From assembly GCA_003598175.1 (NCBI GenBank), contig QZKN01000172.1, positions 1 through 64,000 of the forward strand: a DNA stretch of 64,000 bases, written 5' to 3'. Under the pieces are notes generated by a model. The model saw nothing but the letters and a program-made list of their open reading frames with translations. It made no database searches and was not told the origin of the DNA. Origin of the DNA: Candidatus Omnitrophota bacterium. GTDB lineage: Bacteria > Hinthialibacterota > Hinthialibacteria > Hinthialibacterales > Hinthialibacteraceae. Below, piece after piece: positions 1 to 13,811 of the stretch (its first letter is position 1; each line of letters starts with the position of its first letter). The translations under genes and the position numbers were made by a program.

Positions 1-4409
<4,409 letters not shown>

Positions 4410-4413
<4 letters not shown>

Positions 4414-5321
4414 GTAAAGAAAAGCAAACCATTCTGATCGTCGATGACGAGCGCCTCAATATCGATATTCTTGGCAGTGAACTTGGCAAGGATTACCATA
4501 TCATTGTCGCCAAAAACGGAAACCAGGCCGTGACGCGAATCGAAAATAACACGATTGATTTGGTGCTTTTGGATATCATCATGCCGGAATTGGACGGATA
4601 TGAAACGATCAAACTCTTGAAAAATCACGATCAAATGAAACATATTCCGGTCATTTTCATTACCTCGAAACAAGAGGACGAGGACGAGGCCAAAGGGCTT
4701 CAACTGGGCGCCGTCGACTATATTCGGAAACCATTCAATCTTCCCATTGTCCGGTCCCGCGTGAAAACCCATTTGGATTTAAAATTGAAGACCGATTTGC
4801 TGGAAAAAATGGTTTCGCTGGACGGTCTGACCAATATATATAATCGTCGTAAATTCGATGAAATGTTGGATCAGGAGTGGAAGAGGGCGACTCGCGCACA
4901 CACCCCCCTATCGATCATTTTAATCGATATCGATTTTTTTAAAAATTATAACGATTTTTACGGTCATACCGCAGGCGACGATTGTTTGAGAAAGGTGGCT
5001 CGCGGATTGAAACTGTGCATCAATCGGCCGGAAGATTTTCTTGGGCGATATGGTGGAGAAGAATTTGTTGTCCTTCTCCCCAATACCAACGCCGCCGGCG
5101 CCAAAATTATGGCTGAAAAATTGCGCCAGGCGGTCGAAAATTTGGATATTCCCCATAGTTATTCCCCAATTTCTGCTCATGTCACCATAAGTCTGGGCGT
5201 CGCCGCAACCATTCCCGTCGAGCCCCATGATTCCGGAATCTCATTGGTGGAATCCGCTGATCGCATGCTCTATGAAAGCAAGAAGAAGGGACGCAATCAG
5301 GTGCAGTGCAGTGAAGTCTGA
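4410..5321 (+). CDS. Response regulator with GGDEF output (diguanylate cyclase, PleD/WspR-like)
   Basis: Makes cyclic di-GMP from two GTP when phosphorylated. The receiver (residues 8-122) has IVDDE, the acceptor Asp in [13 protein letters not shown] and a C-terminal K in RKPF. The GGDEF domain (about 135-300) has the metal-site DIDFFK, the ND substrate pair and an active GGEEF motif. RPED sits five residues before GGEEF, the canonical spacing of the RxxD product-inhibition site. ATGA overlap with the kinase gene implies translational coupling. The GGDEF half resembles WspR, whereas the WspR-type receiver of this locus sits on a different protein (11606-12802). Catalytic activity is predicted with confidence; the upstream kinase as its activator is inference. 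Confidence 0.94.
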
Positions 5322-5443
5322 TTCCCGTGAAATCGTTCCCCTTTGTGTGGTCTCGATTCTGTTTCTTCCCCCATTTTCATGGCGGCCTAACATGGTTTTC
5401 TTTTATCGCTAAAGTAAAATAGAGTGACGAGACCTATCCGGGT

Positions 5444-5468
5444 GGGAGGAATCTCATGAATTCCCCCC
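5444..5468 (+). promoter_or_regulatory. Possible hairpin around a strong ribosome-binding site
   Basis: GGGAGGAAT and ATTCCCCCC can pair, with one A-C mismatch, across a short loop. The pairing would bury a strong Shine-Dalgarno and an ATG at 5456. That ATG opens a frame of 88 codons that overlaps the receptor gene and does not look like a protein, so this may be a leader or regulatory hairpin in the 216-base gap before the receptor. It could also be chance. Confidence 0.25.
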
Positions 5469-5537
5469 CGGCGGTATTATGGAGCGGTGGATTTCACTTT
5501 GTTCAATCCACCCGACAGTCAGCCAGGAGAAAACCAC

Positions 5538-7877
5538 ATGCCGTTGAAAATGATGGGGAAAACGAGTATTCGCACGAAATTGATCCTGTTGTTGTTGTTC
5601 GTCGGGATCACCCCGATCGCGATTTTGGGCACAAGTTCGATTCTACGTTCGAATTGGGCGCTGGAAGAAGCGCAACTCAAGCATTTGACCTCGATTCGGG
5701 AATTGAAAAAGAATCAAATTGAAAATTATTTCTCCACCATTAAAAACCAAATCATCACGTGTTCCGAAAACGGCATGATCATCGAAGCCATGCGGGATTT
5801 CAGCCATTCTTATTTTGCGTTGGAACACAATCCCTGCGAGTCGTACGAAAAAAACCGGGAGCAATTGCATCAGAATTTAAGAGAACGATATCAGTATCAA
5901 CGCCACCATACGCTTGGCGTGGTTGATCATGAAAGTCTCAATTGGTTTCCCGACAATCGAATTTCACAAATGCTGCAATGTTTATACATATCGGAAAATC
6001 CATTTCCGGACGGTCAAAAAGACGCATTCATGGCTGCCGTCGACGAATCCGACTACACGAAACATCATCGCAAGTATCACCCCATTTTGCGCAATTACGT
6101 CAAGCGCTTCGGGTATGAAGATTTGTTTTTGATCGAACCGGAATTCGGAAATATCGTGTATACAGTTTCCAAAAAAATCGACCTGGCCACCAGTTTGCTG
6201 AACGGACCGTTCAAAAACACGAAATTCGCGAAAGCGGCGCAGCAATGCATGAACGCCAAACAGCAGGACGCCGTGATGTTGGTGGATTTCGAGCGCTATG
6301 AACCATCCTTCAATTTACCCTGCGCTTTTATCGCTTCCCCCATTTTTGAAGGCGATAAAATAGTGGGTATCCTTGCCTTTCAGTTTTCCGTTGGGAAAAT
6401 CAATCAAATCATGATCGATAAAGGGCAATGGACCGCCGTCGGTTTGGGAAAGACAGGACAAAGTTTTTTGATCGCATCCGACTTTACCTTGCGCAATGAT
6501 TCTCGTTTCTTGATCGAAGACAAAACAAATTATCTTGCCGCCCTTCGTAAAGTCGGCTTTCCCGAATCCACCATTGAACAAATCGACAAATCCGGCGCCA
6601 GCATCCTATTCCAAAAAATAATGACAAAAGGAACCAAAGCGGCAGTCGCAGGGGAAACCGACCGTGGAATTTATCTCGATCATTTGGGCGTTCCCGTCAT
6701 TGGCGCGTATGCTCCGTTGGACATCGAAGGTTTGCATTGGTCGATTCTGGCGGAGATCGAACAAGAGGAAGCCACCGCGCCGGCGAACAAATTGAGCCGC
6801 AGCATCATTGCCACTGTGATCCTCGTCTTGCTCGTTGCCTTTGCCATCGGTTTGCCGATTATTCGCGCCATTTCCAAATCGATTCGAGTCGTCGGCAAGC
6901 ATTTGCAGGAACTGGCAACCGGCGACGCCGACCTGACCAAACGCCTGCCGATTGAAAGCAGCGGCGAAATGGCCTATCTCTCCAATCATTTTAATACCTT
7001 AATGGATAATCTGACCGGTTTGGTCAAACAGGTACAACAATTGGGAGTTCAGGTGACTTCATCCACAACACAAATTGCGGATTCGGCAAAACAGCTGGAA
7101 GCCACGGTGGCCCATCAGGCGGCGTCGACCAGCCAGGTCGTTGTAACGTCCAAGGAAATCTCTGTTACCTCTCAACAATTGGTGAATACCATGAGTTCGG
7201 TAGTCGAAACGGGAACCGTAACCGCGTCCCTCGCGGATTCCGGCAGAACCTGGCTTGGTGGGATGGACATCACCATGCGGCAATTGTCCGATTCGACCAA
7301 CGCCATTTCCTCCAAACTGGCGACGATTCACGACAAAGCCAATAATATCAACAGCGTGATTACGGCAATTACAAAAATTGCGGATCAAACCAATCTTCTT
7401 TCGCTCAATGCCGCCATCGAAGCCGAAAAAGCCGGCGACTATGGCAAAGGATTCTCCGTCGTCGCCCGGGAAATCCGACGTTTGGCGGACCAAACCGCGG
7501 TCGCCACGTTGGACATCGAACAAATGGTGCATGAAATGCAGACGGCGGTGTCGTCGGGCGTCATGGAAATGGATAAGTTCTCGAAGGAAGTCAATCGCGG
7601 GGTCGATGACGTCCATCGCATCAGCACCCAATTGGAGCAGATCATCAAGAACGTGCAGGCCATCGAACCTCAATTCATCTCGGTTATGGAAGGGATGCAA
7701 TCGCAATCCCAAAGTGCACAGCAAATCACATTAGCCATGATCCAATTAAGCGAATCCGCGACGCAAACCGCCGAATCGCTACGGGAATTCAACCATGCCG
7801 CCAACCAACTCAACAAAGCGGCGCATCGCCTGCGAGAGGTAGTTTCCCGTTTCAAAGTGAGTGATCCAATCGCCTGA
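5538..7877 (+). CDS. wspA: Methyl-accepting chemotaxis protein, WspA-like
   Basis: Transmembrane receptor that would control the CheA-type kinase encoded four genes downstream. Start set at the ATG at 5538 because AGGAGA lies 7 bases upstream; the track start at 5487 has no such site. TM1 lies at about 12-32, then a large periplasmic region with a Cache-like section, TM2 at about 422-445, HAMP, and an MCP signalling hairpin with the tip [15 protein letters not shown]. The stretch starting [20 protein letters not shown] and the C-terminal ending VVSRFKV resemble WspA of the Pseudomonas surface-sensing system as I remember it. No CheR or CheB gene is nearby, so methylation-based adaptation may be absent or supplied in trans. 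WspA orthology rests on recalled family sequence and on gene order. Confidence 0.9.
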   Translation: MPLKMMGKTSIRTKLILLLLFVGITPIAILGTSSILRSNWALEEAQLKHLTSIRELKKNQIENYFSTIKNQIITCSENGMIIEAMRDFSHSYFALEHNPCESYEKNREQLHQNLRERYQYQRHHTLGVVDHESLNWFPDNRISQMLQCLYISENPFPDGQKDAFMAAVDESDYTKHHRKYHPILRNYVKRFGYEDLFLIEPEFGNIVYTVSKKIDLATSLLNGPFKNTKFAKAAQQCMNAKQQDAVMLVDFERYEPSFNLPCAFIASPIFEGDKIVGILAFQFSVGKINQIMIDKGQWTAVGLGKTGQSFLIASDFTLRNDSRFLIEDKTNYLAALRKVGFPESTIEQIDKSGASILFQKIMTKGTKAAVAGETDRGIYLDHLGVPVIGAYAPLDIEGLHWSILAEIEQEEATAPANKLSRSIIATVILVLLVAFAIGLPIIRAISKSIRVVGKHLQELATGDADLTKRLPIESSGEMAYLSNHFNTLMDNLTGLVKQVQQLGVQVTSSTTQIADSAKQLEATVAHQAASTSQVVVTSKEISVTSQQLVNTMSSVVETGTVTASLADSGRTWLGGMDITMRQLSDSTNAISSKLATIHDKANNINSVITAITKIADQTNLLSLNAAIEAEKAGDYGKGFSVVAREIRRLADQTAVATLDIEQMVHEMQTAVSSGVMEMDKFSKEVNRGVDDVHRISTQLEQIIKNVQAIEPQFISVMEGMQSQSQSAQQITLAMIQLSESATQTAESLREFNHAANQLNKAAHRLREVVSRFKVSDPIA

Positions 7878-7891
7878 ATTGCACGAAACGA

Positions 7892-8428
7892 ATGTACGCC
7901 ATGTTATTGCTTCTCCTAAAAATAGATCAAGACCAGTATGGATTGGACTGTCGATCCATTGTCGAAATCATTCCCTGCGTTCCTTTGCGGAAATCGTCGC
8001 AGGCTCCATCCGGCGTTGCCGGTTGGTTAAACTACCACGGCCTTACCGTGCCTGTCATCGACCTGTGTGTATTGTTACGTGGGCGTTCCTGCCGTATCCG
8101 ATTCAGTTCACGAATCATTCTGGTGCACTATCGTTCCAAATCCGATCACGAACGGTTCCTCGGCCTGTTATGCGAAGGCGTAACGGAAGCCAAACACGCA
8201 TCTGATCTCAAAAAACAATCACACGCATCCGAAAGGTTTTCGGAATTATTTTATGGCGATACCTTCGCCGATGAAGAAAGTTTGATTCAGCAAATTCATT
8301 TTGAACCGTTGGTGGCGCAGGTTCTCAACGCCGTGTCAACATTGAATCCGAACGCAGATATGCTCATTGATGGATCGGCAGAATCATCGGCCGATGAAAA
8401 CATCATGGATGAGGCCAATTCCATTTGA
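7892..8428 (+). CDS. wspB: CheW-like coupling protein, WspB-like
   Basis: Scaffold linking the receptor to the CheA-type kinase. A single CheW domain covers most of the 178 residues. VEIIPCVPLRKSSQAPSGVA followed by the PVIDL strand is the pattern of WspB. The start could be ATG 7892 or ATG 7901; neither has a good ribosome-binding site, so translation may depend on coupling to the receptor gene 14 bases upstream. The C-terminal 50 residues are longer than a minimal CheW. Confidence 0.87.
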   Translation: MYAMLLLLLKIDQDQYGLDCRSIVEIIPCVPLRKSSQAPSGVAGWLNYHGLTVPVIDLCVLLRGRSCRIRFSSRIILVHYRSKSDHERFLGLLCEGVTEAKHASDLKKQSHASERFSELFYGDTFADEESLIQQIHFEPLVAQVLNAVSTLNPNADMLIDGSAESSADENIMDEANSI

Positions 8429-8453
8429 TTGATCAAACCACGATAGATTATTT

Positions 8454-8480
8454 ATGAAAATGCCGGAGCGCGGACGTCCT
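8454..8480. repeat. Dispersed GC-rich repeat copy between wspB and wspD
   Basis: ATGAAAATGCCGGAGCGCG here recurs in inverted orientation at 51664-51682. It sits in the 108-base gap between the two CheW genes. It belongs to the palindromic repeat family seen elsewhere in this window. Confidence 0.5.
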
Positions 8481-8536
8481 ATTCGCAATTGATTCCGTGC
8501 AAACAAGAGGTCCATGGCACAAAAATGTGATAGAAA

Positions 8537-9220
8537 ATGAAAAAAACAATGAATTTCGAATGGCGAATCGGCGACTGTTGGAATCGAATCGGTGTATATG
8601 GCGATCAATCCTGCCCCGAATTACCACCGGTCATTCATTGCCGCAATTGTGAGGTATATGTCTCCGCCGCTCGGGTGTTGCTCGAGCGGATGCCGTCCGA
8701 TTCCTATTTGCAGCAATGGACCCAACTGATACAAGACGCAAAAGCCGAAAATCCGTCCCCATCGATTTCCATCGTTATTTTTCGGCTGGAAACGGAACAG
8801 TTTGCTCTTCCGACCCAAGTGATCCATCATATAACCGATCTTCGTACTGTTCACCGATTGCCTCATAATAAAAGCGAGTGCCTCACGGGTTTGGTGAATG
8901 TACAGGGAGAACTCCTCCTCTGCATTTCGTTGAGTAAGGTTTTACCCTATGGCCAAACAACCGATGAAGAATCCACTTCATCACATCGTATCCCGCCCCG
9001 CCTGATGGTTATTCAGGCCGGTGGGGAGCGATGGGTTTTACCGGTCAATGAAATCTTCGGAATGTATCAGTTGCATCCCGCTGATATTGAATACGATTCC
9101 GACGAGTTGTCTTTATCCGAACCTTCCCTCGTCAAAGGGACGTTTCGATGGAAAAACGGAAACGTGCACTTGCTGGATGAAGCGCAATTGTTTAAATATT
9201 TAAAAAGGAGTGTCCATTGA
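8537..9220 (+). CDS. wspD: CheW-like coupling protein with Cys-rich N-terminus, WspD-like
   Basis: Second coupling protein of the Wsp-like array. The N-terminal segment (about 8-50) has the pattern CWNRIG, GDQSCPELP, HCRNCEVY, which I recognise as the WspD signature; its four or five Cys/His residues could bind metal (inference). A CheW domain follows (about 70-215), with HRLPHNKSECLTGLVNVQGE and a conserved late Gly-rich strand. The start may be ATG 8537 or ATG 8549. The stop overlaps the TTG start of the kinase gene as TTGA. Having separate WspB and WspD couplers supports a true Wsp-type layout rather than a generic chemotaxis operon. Confidence 0.9.
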   Translation: MKKTMNFEWRIGDCWNRIGVYGDQSCPELPPVIHCRNCEVYVSAARVLLERMPSDSYLQQWTQLIQDAKAENPSPSISIVIFRLETEQFALPTQVIHHITDLRTVHRLPHNKSECLTGLVNVQGELLLCISLSKVLPYGQTTDEESTSSHRIPPRLMVIQAGGERWVLPVNEIFGMYQLHPADIEYDSDELSLSEPSLVKGTFRWKNGNVHLLDEAQLFKYLKRSVH

Positions 9221-11523
9221 AGAACGAAGATCTCCGCGACTTAAGTGGATATTCCATGCCGGAGTTGTTTCTCATGGAGGTGGAAACCCAATCCGGCGCG
9301 ATCAGCGAAGGCTTACTGATTCTCGAAAACAATCCCGAACGGATCGAGGTTATTCCTTCGCTGATGCGGGGAGCGCATTCCATAAAAGGAGCGGCGCGGA
9401 TCGTGCAAATCGAAGCGGGCGTGCGGATGGCGCACGCGATGGAGGATTGTTTTCTGGCCGCGCGTGATGGACGGATTGCCATCGATGCAAAAGCCATCGA
9501 TCTTTTATTGCGCGGCGTCGACATGCTTAAACAAATCGCACATGCGAACACCGGTAATTATTCGGAATGGTTCGATGATCATGAAGAGAGTATTCTTGCA
9601 TTGATTACCGCGCTGACCGCGTTGATTGAATCGTCCCGGCAGAACGCCGCCGGATTGCCGGCAATGGGATTTTCTCCTCACGATCCTCATCGATCCGAAT
9701 CATTTCCCGACAACCTCACGCCCGTCGGAGAGTTGCGCATGAGGGAAACGGCGGCAGATCCATTCACCAAACCGGCCCGATATGTTCGCGTCACGGAAGA
9801 AAAACTACAACAGCTCATGGCGCTGGCGGGAGAATCCCTGGTCGAGAACAAGCGATTGCGTCCGTTTTCGAAATCCCTGCTTCAACTCCGCGTCATCCAC
9901 TCCGAGCTGGCGAAAGTCGTCGATCATATCCGCGAAGAAGTGGAACCCCATACCACAAATGAACACATCCGTTTGCATTTCCACGAAATTCAGCAAAAAT
10001 TTGGCGCTTTTCGAAATAAATTCAATGAGTTATATAACGAGTTCGAACACTATGCGCGCCGATCCGCCAATCTGACCAATCGCCTGTTTCACGAAGTGGT
10101 TGCCAGTAAAATGCGACCGTTTTCGGACGGCGTGCAGGAATTCCCACGCATGATGCGCGATCTGGCAAGACAACTGAATAAATCGGTCAAATTTAAAATT
10201 TTTGGCAAATCCACGCAAGTCGATCGCGACATTCTCGACAAACTGGAATCGCCGATCACGCAACTTTTACGCAATGCGATCGATCATGGCATCGAGTCAG
10301 CGGAAGAGCGAAAAGCGCAAGGGAAAAACAGTGAAGGGTCTATTCTTCTGGAAGCATCCCACTCGTCGGGTATTCTTTCCGTCATCGTTTCGGACGACGG
10401 CCGCGGCGTTGATCCGGTTACACTCAAAAACAGCATCATCCGAAATAAATTGGCCGATGCGGCAATGGTGGAGAAATTGTCGGACGCCGAAATGTTGGAT
10501 TTTCTCTTTCTTCCGGGATTTACGACCTCGAATACGATCAATCAACTCTCGGGACGAGGCATCGGACTGGATGTTGTCCAGACAATGGTTCAAGAAGTGG
10601 GGGGGGTGATTCGCGTACGGTCAAAGCCCAGGGAGGGCATGACGTTTCACCTGCAATTGCCTTTGACTCTCTCAATTTTACGATCGTTGGTAACGGTAAT
10701 TTCCGACGAACCTTACGCCGTCCCCCTTGCCCGTATTGACCGTCTGTTGTTGATCCCCAAAACCGATATCGAAACCATTGAGAATCGGCTTTTTCTCAAC
10801 TCCGAACATCACCAGATCGAATTAATATACGCCCGGCAGATTTTGGAATTGCCGATGTCATCCCTCGAAACGGACAACCTTTCTATCATTGTATTGAACA
10901 AGCGCGGCAAGCGATACGGCCTCGTGGTCGATCGATTTGTGGATGAACGCAATTTGATTGTGCGTCCGCTGAATCCGCGATTGGGGAAAATCGCCGATAT
11001 CAGCGCTGCCTCCGTTTTAAGCGATGGTTCTCCGGTTTTGATTCTGGATGTGGACGATCTTCTCTACTCCATGGAAAAAAATTTCACCGCAATCCAACGA
11101 AAAGAAGAAGATACGCCAGCAAATAAACAACGCGCCGATCGAAGAAAAAAACGGATACTCGTCGTTGACGACTCATTGACCGTCCGCGAGGTGGAGCGAA
11201 AACTACTCGAGAATCACGGATTCGACGTGGACATTGCAGTGGATGGAATGGATGCATTGAACGCGGCGCATTCCCAACGTTTCGACCTCATTATCACGGA
11301 TCTCGACATGCCGCGTATGAACGGCTTCGAATTGGTACAACAGCTTAAAAGTAATGTTAACATCGAATCTCCGCCCATCATGGTAGTTTCTTACAAAGAT
11401 CGAGAAAGAGATCGAATCCGCGCACAAAACGTGGGCGCCGATTACTTTTTGGCCAAGAGCGGATTTCACGATCAAACCGTTTTACAAATCGTTTCTGATC
11501 TGATTGGAAAGTCTGAAGCATGA
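9217..11523 (+). CDS. wspE: CheA-type histidine kinase with C-terminal receiver, WspE-like
   Basis: Central kinase of the array. It starts at TTG 9217, with AAGGAG six bases upstream and a 4-base overlap with wspD. The N-terminal Hpt has HSIKGAARI (His near 55) followed by MEDCFLAARDG, as in WspE. An extended helical dimerisation region covers about 190-330. The ATPase has NAIDHGIE, DDGRGVD, a GFTT lid and GRGIGLDVVQ. A CheW regulatory domain (about 490-620) contains VPLARIDRLLLIP. The C-terminal receiver (about 645-765) has VVDDS, acceptor Asp in ITDLDMPRMNG, and K in AKSG. All key residues are present. In Pseudomonas, WspE phosphorylates WspR and WspF. Here the likely targets are its own receiver and the receiver-phosphatase encoded next. 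Confidence 0.95.
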   Translation: MKNEDLRDLSGYSMPELFLMEVETQSGAISEGLLILENNPERIEVIPSLMRGAHSIKGAARIVQIEAGVRMAHAMEDCFLAARDGRIAIDAKAIDLLLRGVDMLKQIAHANTGNYSEWFDDHEESILALITALTALIESSRQNAAGLPAMGFSPHDPHRSESFPDNLTPVGELRMRETAADPFTKPARYVRVTEEKLQQLMALAGESLVENKRLRPFSKSLLQLRVIHSELAKVVDHIREEVEPHTTNEHIRLHFHEIQQKFGAFRNKFNELYNEFEHYARRSANLTNRLFHEVVASKMRPFSDGVQEFPRMMRDLARQLNKSVKFKIFGKSTQVDRDILDKLESPITQLLRNAIDHGIESAEERKAQGKNSEGSILLEASHSSGILSVIVSDDGRGVDPVTLKNSIIRNKLADAAMVEKLSDAEMLDFLFLPGFTTSNTINQLSGRGIGLDVVQTMVQEVGGVIRVRSKPREGMTFHLQLPLTLSILRSLVTVISDEPYAVPLARIDRLLLIPKTDIETIENRLFLNSEHHQIELIYARQILELPMSSLETDNLSIIVLNKRGKRYGLVVDRFVDERNLIVRPLNPRLGKIADISAASVLSDGSPVLILDVDDLLYSMEKNFTAIQRKEEDTPANKQRADRRKKRILVVDDSLTVREVERKLLENHGFDVDIAVDGMDALNAAHSQRFDLIITDLDMPRMNGFELVQQLKSNVNIESPPIMVVSYKDRERDRIRAQNVGADYFLAKSGFHDQTVLQIVSDLIGKSEA

Positions 11524-11605
11524 GCGACTTCATGATCCATACCGTCATGCCGACAGCCACATTATCATTTCAACCACATCCATTTTCCATTCGAAGGATC
11601 GCACT

Positions 11606-12802
11606 ATGAATTCTCGTTTCAATCACACGAAATCCCTGCTGACGGAACATCCGGTTACCGTTCTGCTCATCGACGATCAAGTCATGGTCGGAGAAGCCGT
11701 ACGTCGCATGTTGGCGGCGGAGGAGGATATCCGTTTCCATTTCTGCGACAATCCGACGGAGGCGGTTTCCGTCGCGGAACGCATCAATCCCACCGTCATT
11801 TTGCAGGATCTGGTTATGCCCGAAATCGACGGTCTCACGCTGGTGCAACTCTTTCGTGAGAAAAAATCCACACGGGATATACCACTCATCGTTCTTTCCA
11901 TTAAGGAAGACCCGAAAGTGAAGGCGGAGGCTTTCGCATTGGGCGTGAATGATTACCTCGTCAAATTACCCGACAAATTGGAATTGATCGCTCGTATCCG
12001 TTACCATTCCCATGCCTATATCAATTTATTGCAGCGAAACGAGGCCTACGAAGCGTTGATCAAGAGCAAGAAACGCCTGGCCGCCGAATTGGCCGAAGCG
12101 GCGGAATACGTTCGTTCCCTCTTTCCCAAACCCTTATCCGGCGACATCCGAACGGATTGGTGTTTTATCCCGTCCACACAATTGGGAGGCGATTCGTTCG
12201 GCTATCACTGGCTCGATTCCGATTCCTTTGCCATCTATCTCGTGGATGTCTGCGGACACGGTGTGGGCGCTGCGATGTTATCGATTTCCATTGTAAATAC
12301 GTTGCGCTCCGAATCTCTTCCCGCGGTGGATTTTCGCAATCCTTCCGAAGTTCTTGACGCGCTGAATCACACGTTTCCAATGGAAAAACAAAACGGCATG
12401 TTTTTTACGATCTGGTATGGCGTGTTTCACAAGAAAAGCCGTCGTCTCGTGTACGCCAGCGGCGGCCATCCACCGGCGCTGTTGATTCAGGCGGGAAAAA
12501 ATAAAGTAGAAAAACTCACTTCCAAAGGCATCATCGTCGGCGTCAACTCAGGTTTTCATTACCAAAGCGCTGATTGTATGGTGGAAAAATCCAGCAGACT
12601 CTATGTATTTAGCGACGGTGTGTACGAAATCCGGAAAGGGGACGGGAAATTCATCGAATTCGATCAATTTGTCTCGTTCGTTGTTCAACCGCCGCAATTG
12701 GAAAAATCCACGATCGCGGGAATTAAAGACCAACTCTCTCTTTTGCACGAAAATGACGATTTTGACGACGATTATTCCATGCTGGAAATCATATTCTCAT
12801 AA
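11606..12802 (+). CDS. WspR-type receiver fused to a SpoIIE/PP2C-family Ser/Thr phosphatase
   Basis: Response regulator whose output dephosphorylates a protein. Start set at ATG 11606 (GAAGGA seven bases upstream), giving 398 aa. The receiver (about 17-140) has LLIDDQVMVGEAVRRML, HFCDNP, VILQDLVMPEIDG, NDYLVKLPD and IARIRYHSH, which are WspR receiver hallmarks. Where WspR carries GGDEF, this protein has a PP2C/SpoIIE domain (about 180-398): GGDSFGYHW, DVCGHGVGAAM, SGGHPPALL, SDGV and a final DDDYSM metal Asp cluster. Such phosphatases usually act on STAS anti-anti-sigma proteins; none is encoded in this window, so the substrate is unknown. Position after wspE makes it the probable direct target of that kinase. 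Confidence 0.93.
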   Translation: MNSRFNHTKSLLTEHPVTVLLIDDQVMVGEAVRRMLAAEEDIRFHFCDNPTEAVSVAERINPTVILQDLVMPEIDGLTLVQLFREKKSTRDIPLIVLSIKEDPKVKAEAFALGVNDYLVKLPDKLELIARIRYHSHAYINLLQRNEAYEALIKSKKRLAAELAEAAEYVRSLFPKPLSGDIRTDWCFIPSTQLGGDSFGYHWLDSDSFAIYLVDVCGHGVGAAMLSISIVNTLRSESLPAVDFRNPSEVLDALNHTFPMEKQNGMFFTIWYGVFHKKSRRLVYASGGHPPALLIQAGKNKVEKLTSKGIIVGVNSGFHYQSADCMVEKSSRLYVFSDGVYEIRKGDGKFIEFDQFVSFVVQPPQLEKSTIAGIKDQLSLLHENDDFDDDYSMLEIIFS

Positions 12803-12879
12803 ATCATCCTGTTTGGAAGCCCAGGATTTGTTATTAACGCGCCTTTTTAATGATAATCTGTAACGGAAGAGATATTTCA

Positions 12880-12907
12880 TTGTGATAAAACGTGTTAGAA
12901 TTATACT
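12880..12907 (+). promoter_or_regulatory. Candidate sigma-70-type promoter for the Hpt-receiver pair
   Basis: TTGTGA and TATACT are separated by 16 bases inside the 190-base gap before the Hpt gene, in an AT-rich stretch. It would mark a new transcription unit after the Wsp-like cluster. Judged by eye only. Confidence 0.35.
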
Positions 12908-12992
12908 ATACAGTAATTGTTGAATTGAAACCGCGAAATCAACCGATTTAAAATAGGGTATCGTCGTATGCAAATCCGGAAAGAGGTATTTC

Positions 12993-13352
12993 ATGGTACA
13001 GGAAAAAGGATTTGATGAATCCGTCCTTGATAAATTCATGGATCTGGGCGGAGAGGATTTTATCGTCAAAATGATCGACCTGTTTATCAAGAATGCAACA
13101 AACCGTATCGCGGAAGCGCAGGCCGGTGAACAAGCGGGAGATTTGCCCGCCATTCAACGCGCGGTTCATTCCCTTCAATCCAGCGCCGGAAATTTCGGAT
13201 CCCATCGATTGATCGAACTCAGCCGGCAAATCGAATCCTGTGCGATTGAGCAAAAGGCGGATGAAATTCCTTCCCTTCTCGGCGAACTCGAAACCTATTT
13301 TCATCTTGTAAAAAACAATCTTGAACAGGCGAAACAAAGGTTCGAATTATGA
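12993..13352 (+). CDS. Stand-alone Hpt (histidine phosphotransfer) protein
   Basis: 119-aa phosphorelay carrier that would shuttle phosphate between a hybrid kinase and response regulators. A four-helix Hpt domain covers the whole chain, with the acceptor in AVHSLQSSAGNFGS. A GGEDF stretch near residue 20 is unrelated to GGDEF enzymes. The ATGA overlap with the next gene, a lone receiver, argues that the two act as a pair. The upstream or downstream hybrid kinases are candidate donors (inference). Confidence 0.88.
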   Translation: MVQEKGFDESVLDKFMDLGGEDFIVKMIDLFIKNATNRIAEAQAGEQAGDLPAIQRAVHSLQSSAGNFGSHRLIELSRQIESCAIEQKADEIPSLLGELETYFHLVKNNLEQAKQRFEL

Positions 13353-13720
13353 AAAAGATTGCTATTGTCGAAGACAATCCCGACAACATGCTCCTGGTGC
13401 ATACCCTTTTGGAAGATGATTATGATATTTGTGAATATGAAAACGGCGGCGACGCTTTGGCGGGACTGCCAATCGACAAACCGGATCTGGTTTTACTCGA
13501 TATCTCTCTTCCGGAAATGGACGGCGTCGAAGTGTTGAAACACATCCGTGCGAAGATGCAACTCCACGATTTGCCCGTCATTGCTCTGACCGCGCATGCG
13601 ATGGTGGGGGATCGTGAAAAATACTTGAATTTGGGTTTTAACGACTATATATCCAAACCGATTGTGGACGAGAATCTGTTAATGGCAGCCATCCAACGCT
13701 GTTTGGAAAAAACGGACTGA
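13349..13720 (+). CDS. Single-domain response regulator (CheY/DivK-like)
   Basis: 123 aa and only a receiver: acidic pair in IVEDNPDN, acceptor Asp in LVLLDISLPEMDG, Thr in ALTAH, Lys in SKPI. There is no output domain, so it acts by protein contact or as a phosphate relay. The GDREKYLNLGFNDYISKPI stretch is typical of DivK-like receivers and hybrid-kinase receivers. Translationally coupled to the Hpt gene. Confidence 0.9.
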   Translation: MKKIAIVEDNPDNMLLVHTLLEDDYDICEYENGGDALAGLPIDKPDLVLLDISLPEMDGVEVLKHIRAKMQLHDLPVIALTAHAMVGDREKYLNLGFNDYISKPIVDENLLMAAIQRCLEKTD

Positions 13721-13811
13721 TCATGGACTGATTTGGTTCCGCCGAACGACTTTCTTTTATAATGATCTGAGTCATTTGATTCTATTCTCCGGCCGGTGAT
13801 CGTGAGATAGG

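Noticed and set aside
5456-5722. 88-aa ORF with a strong ribosome-binding site before the receptor gene
   Set aside because: The sequence after the first codons is a frame-shifted copy of the receptor N-terminus and looks like no protein; kept only as a possible leader.
7059-7724. 221-aa ORF on the - strand
   Set aside because: Antisense shadow of the receptor signalling domain, which has clear MCP motifs on the + strand.
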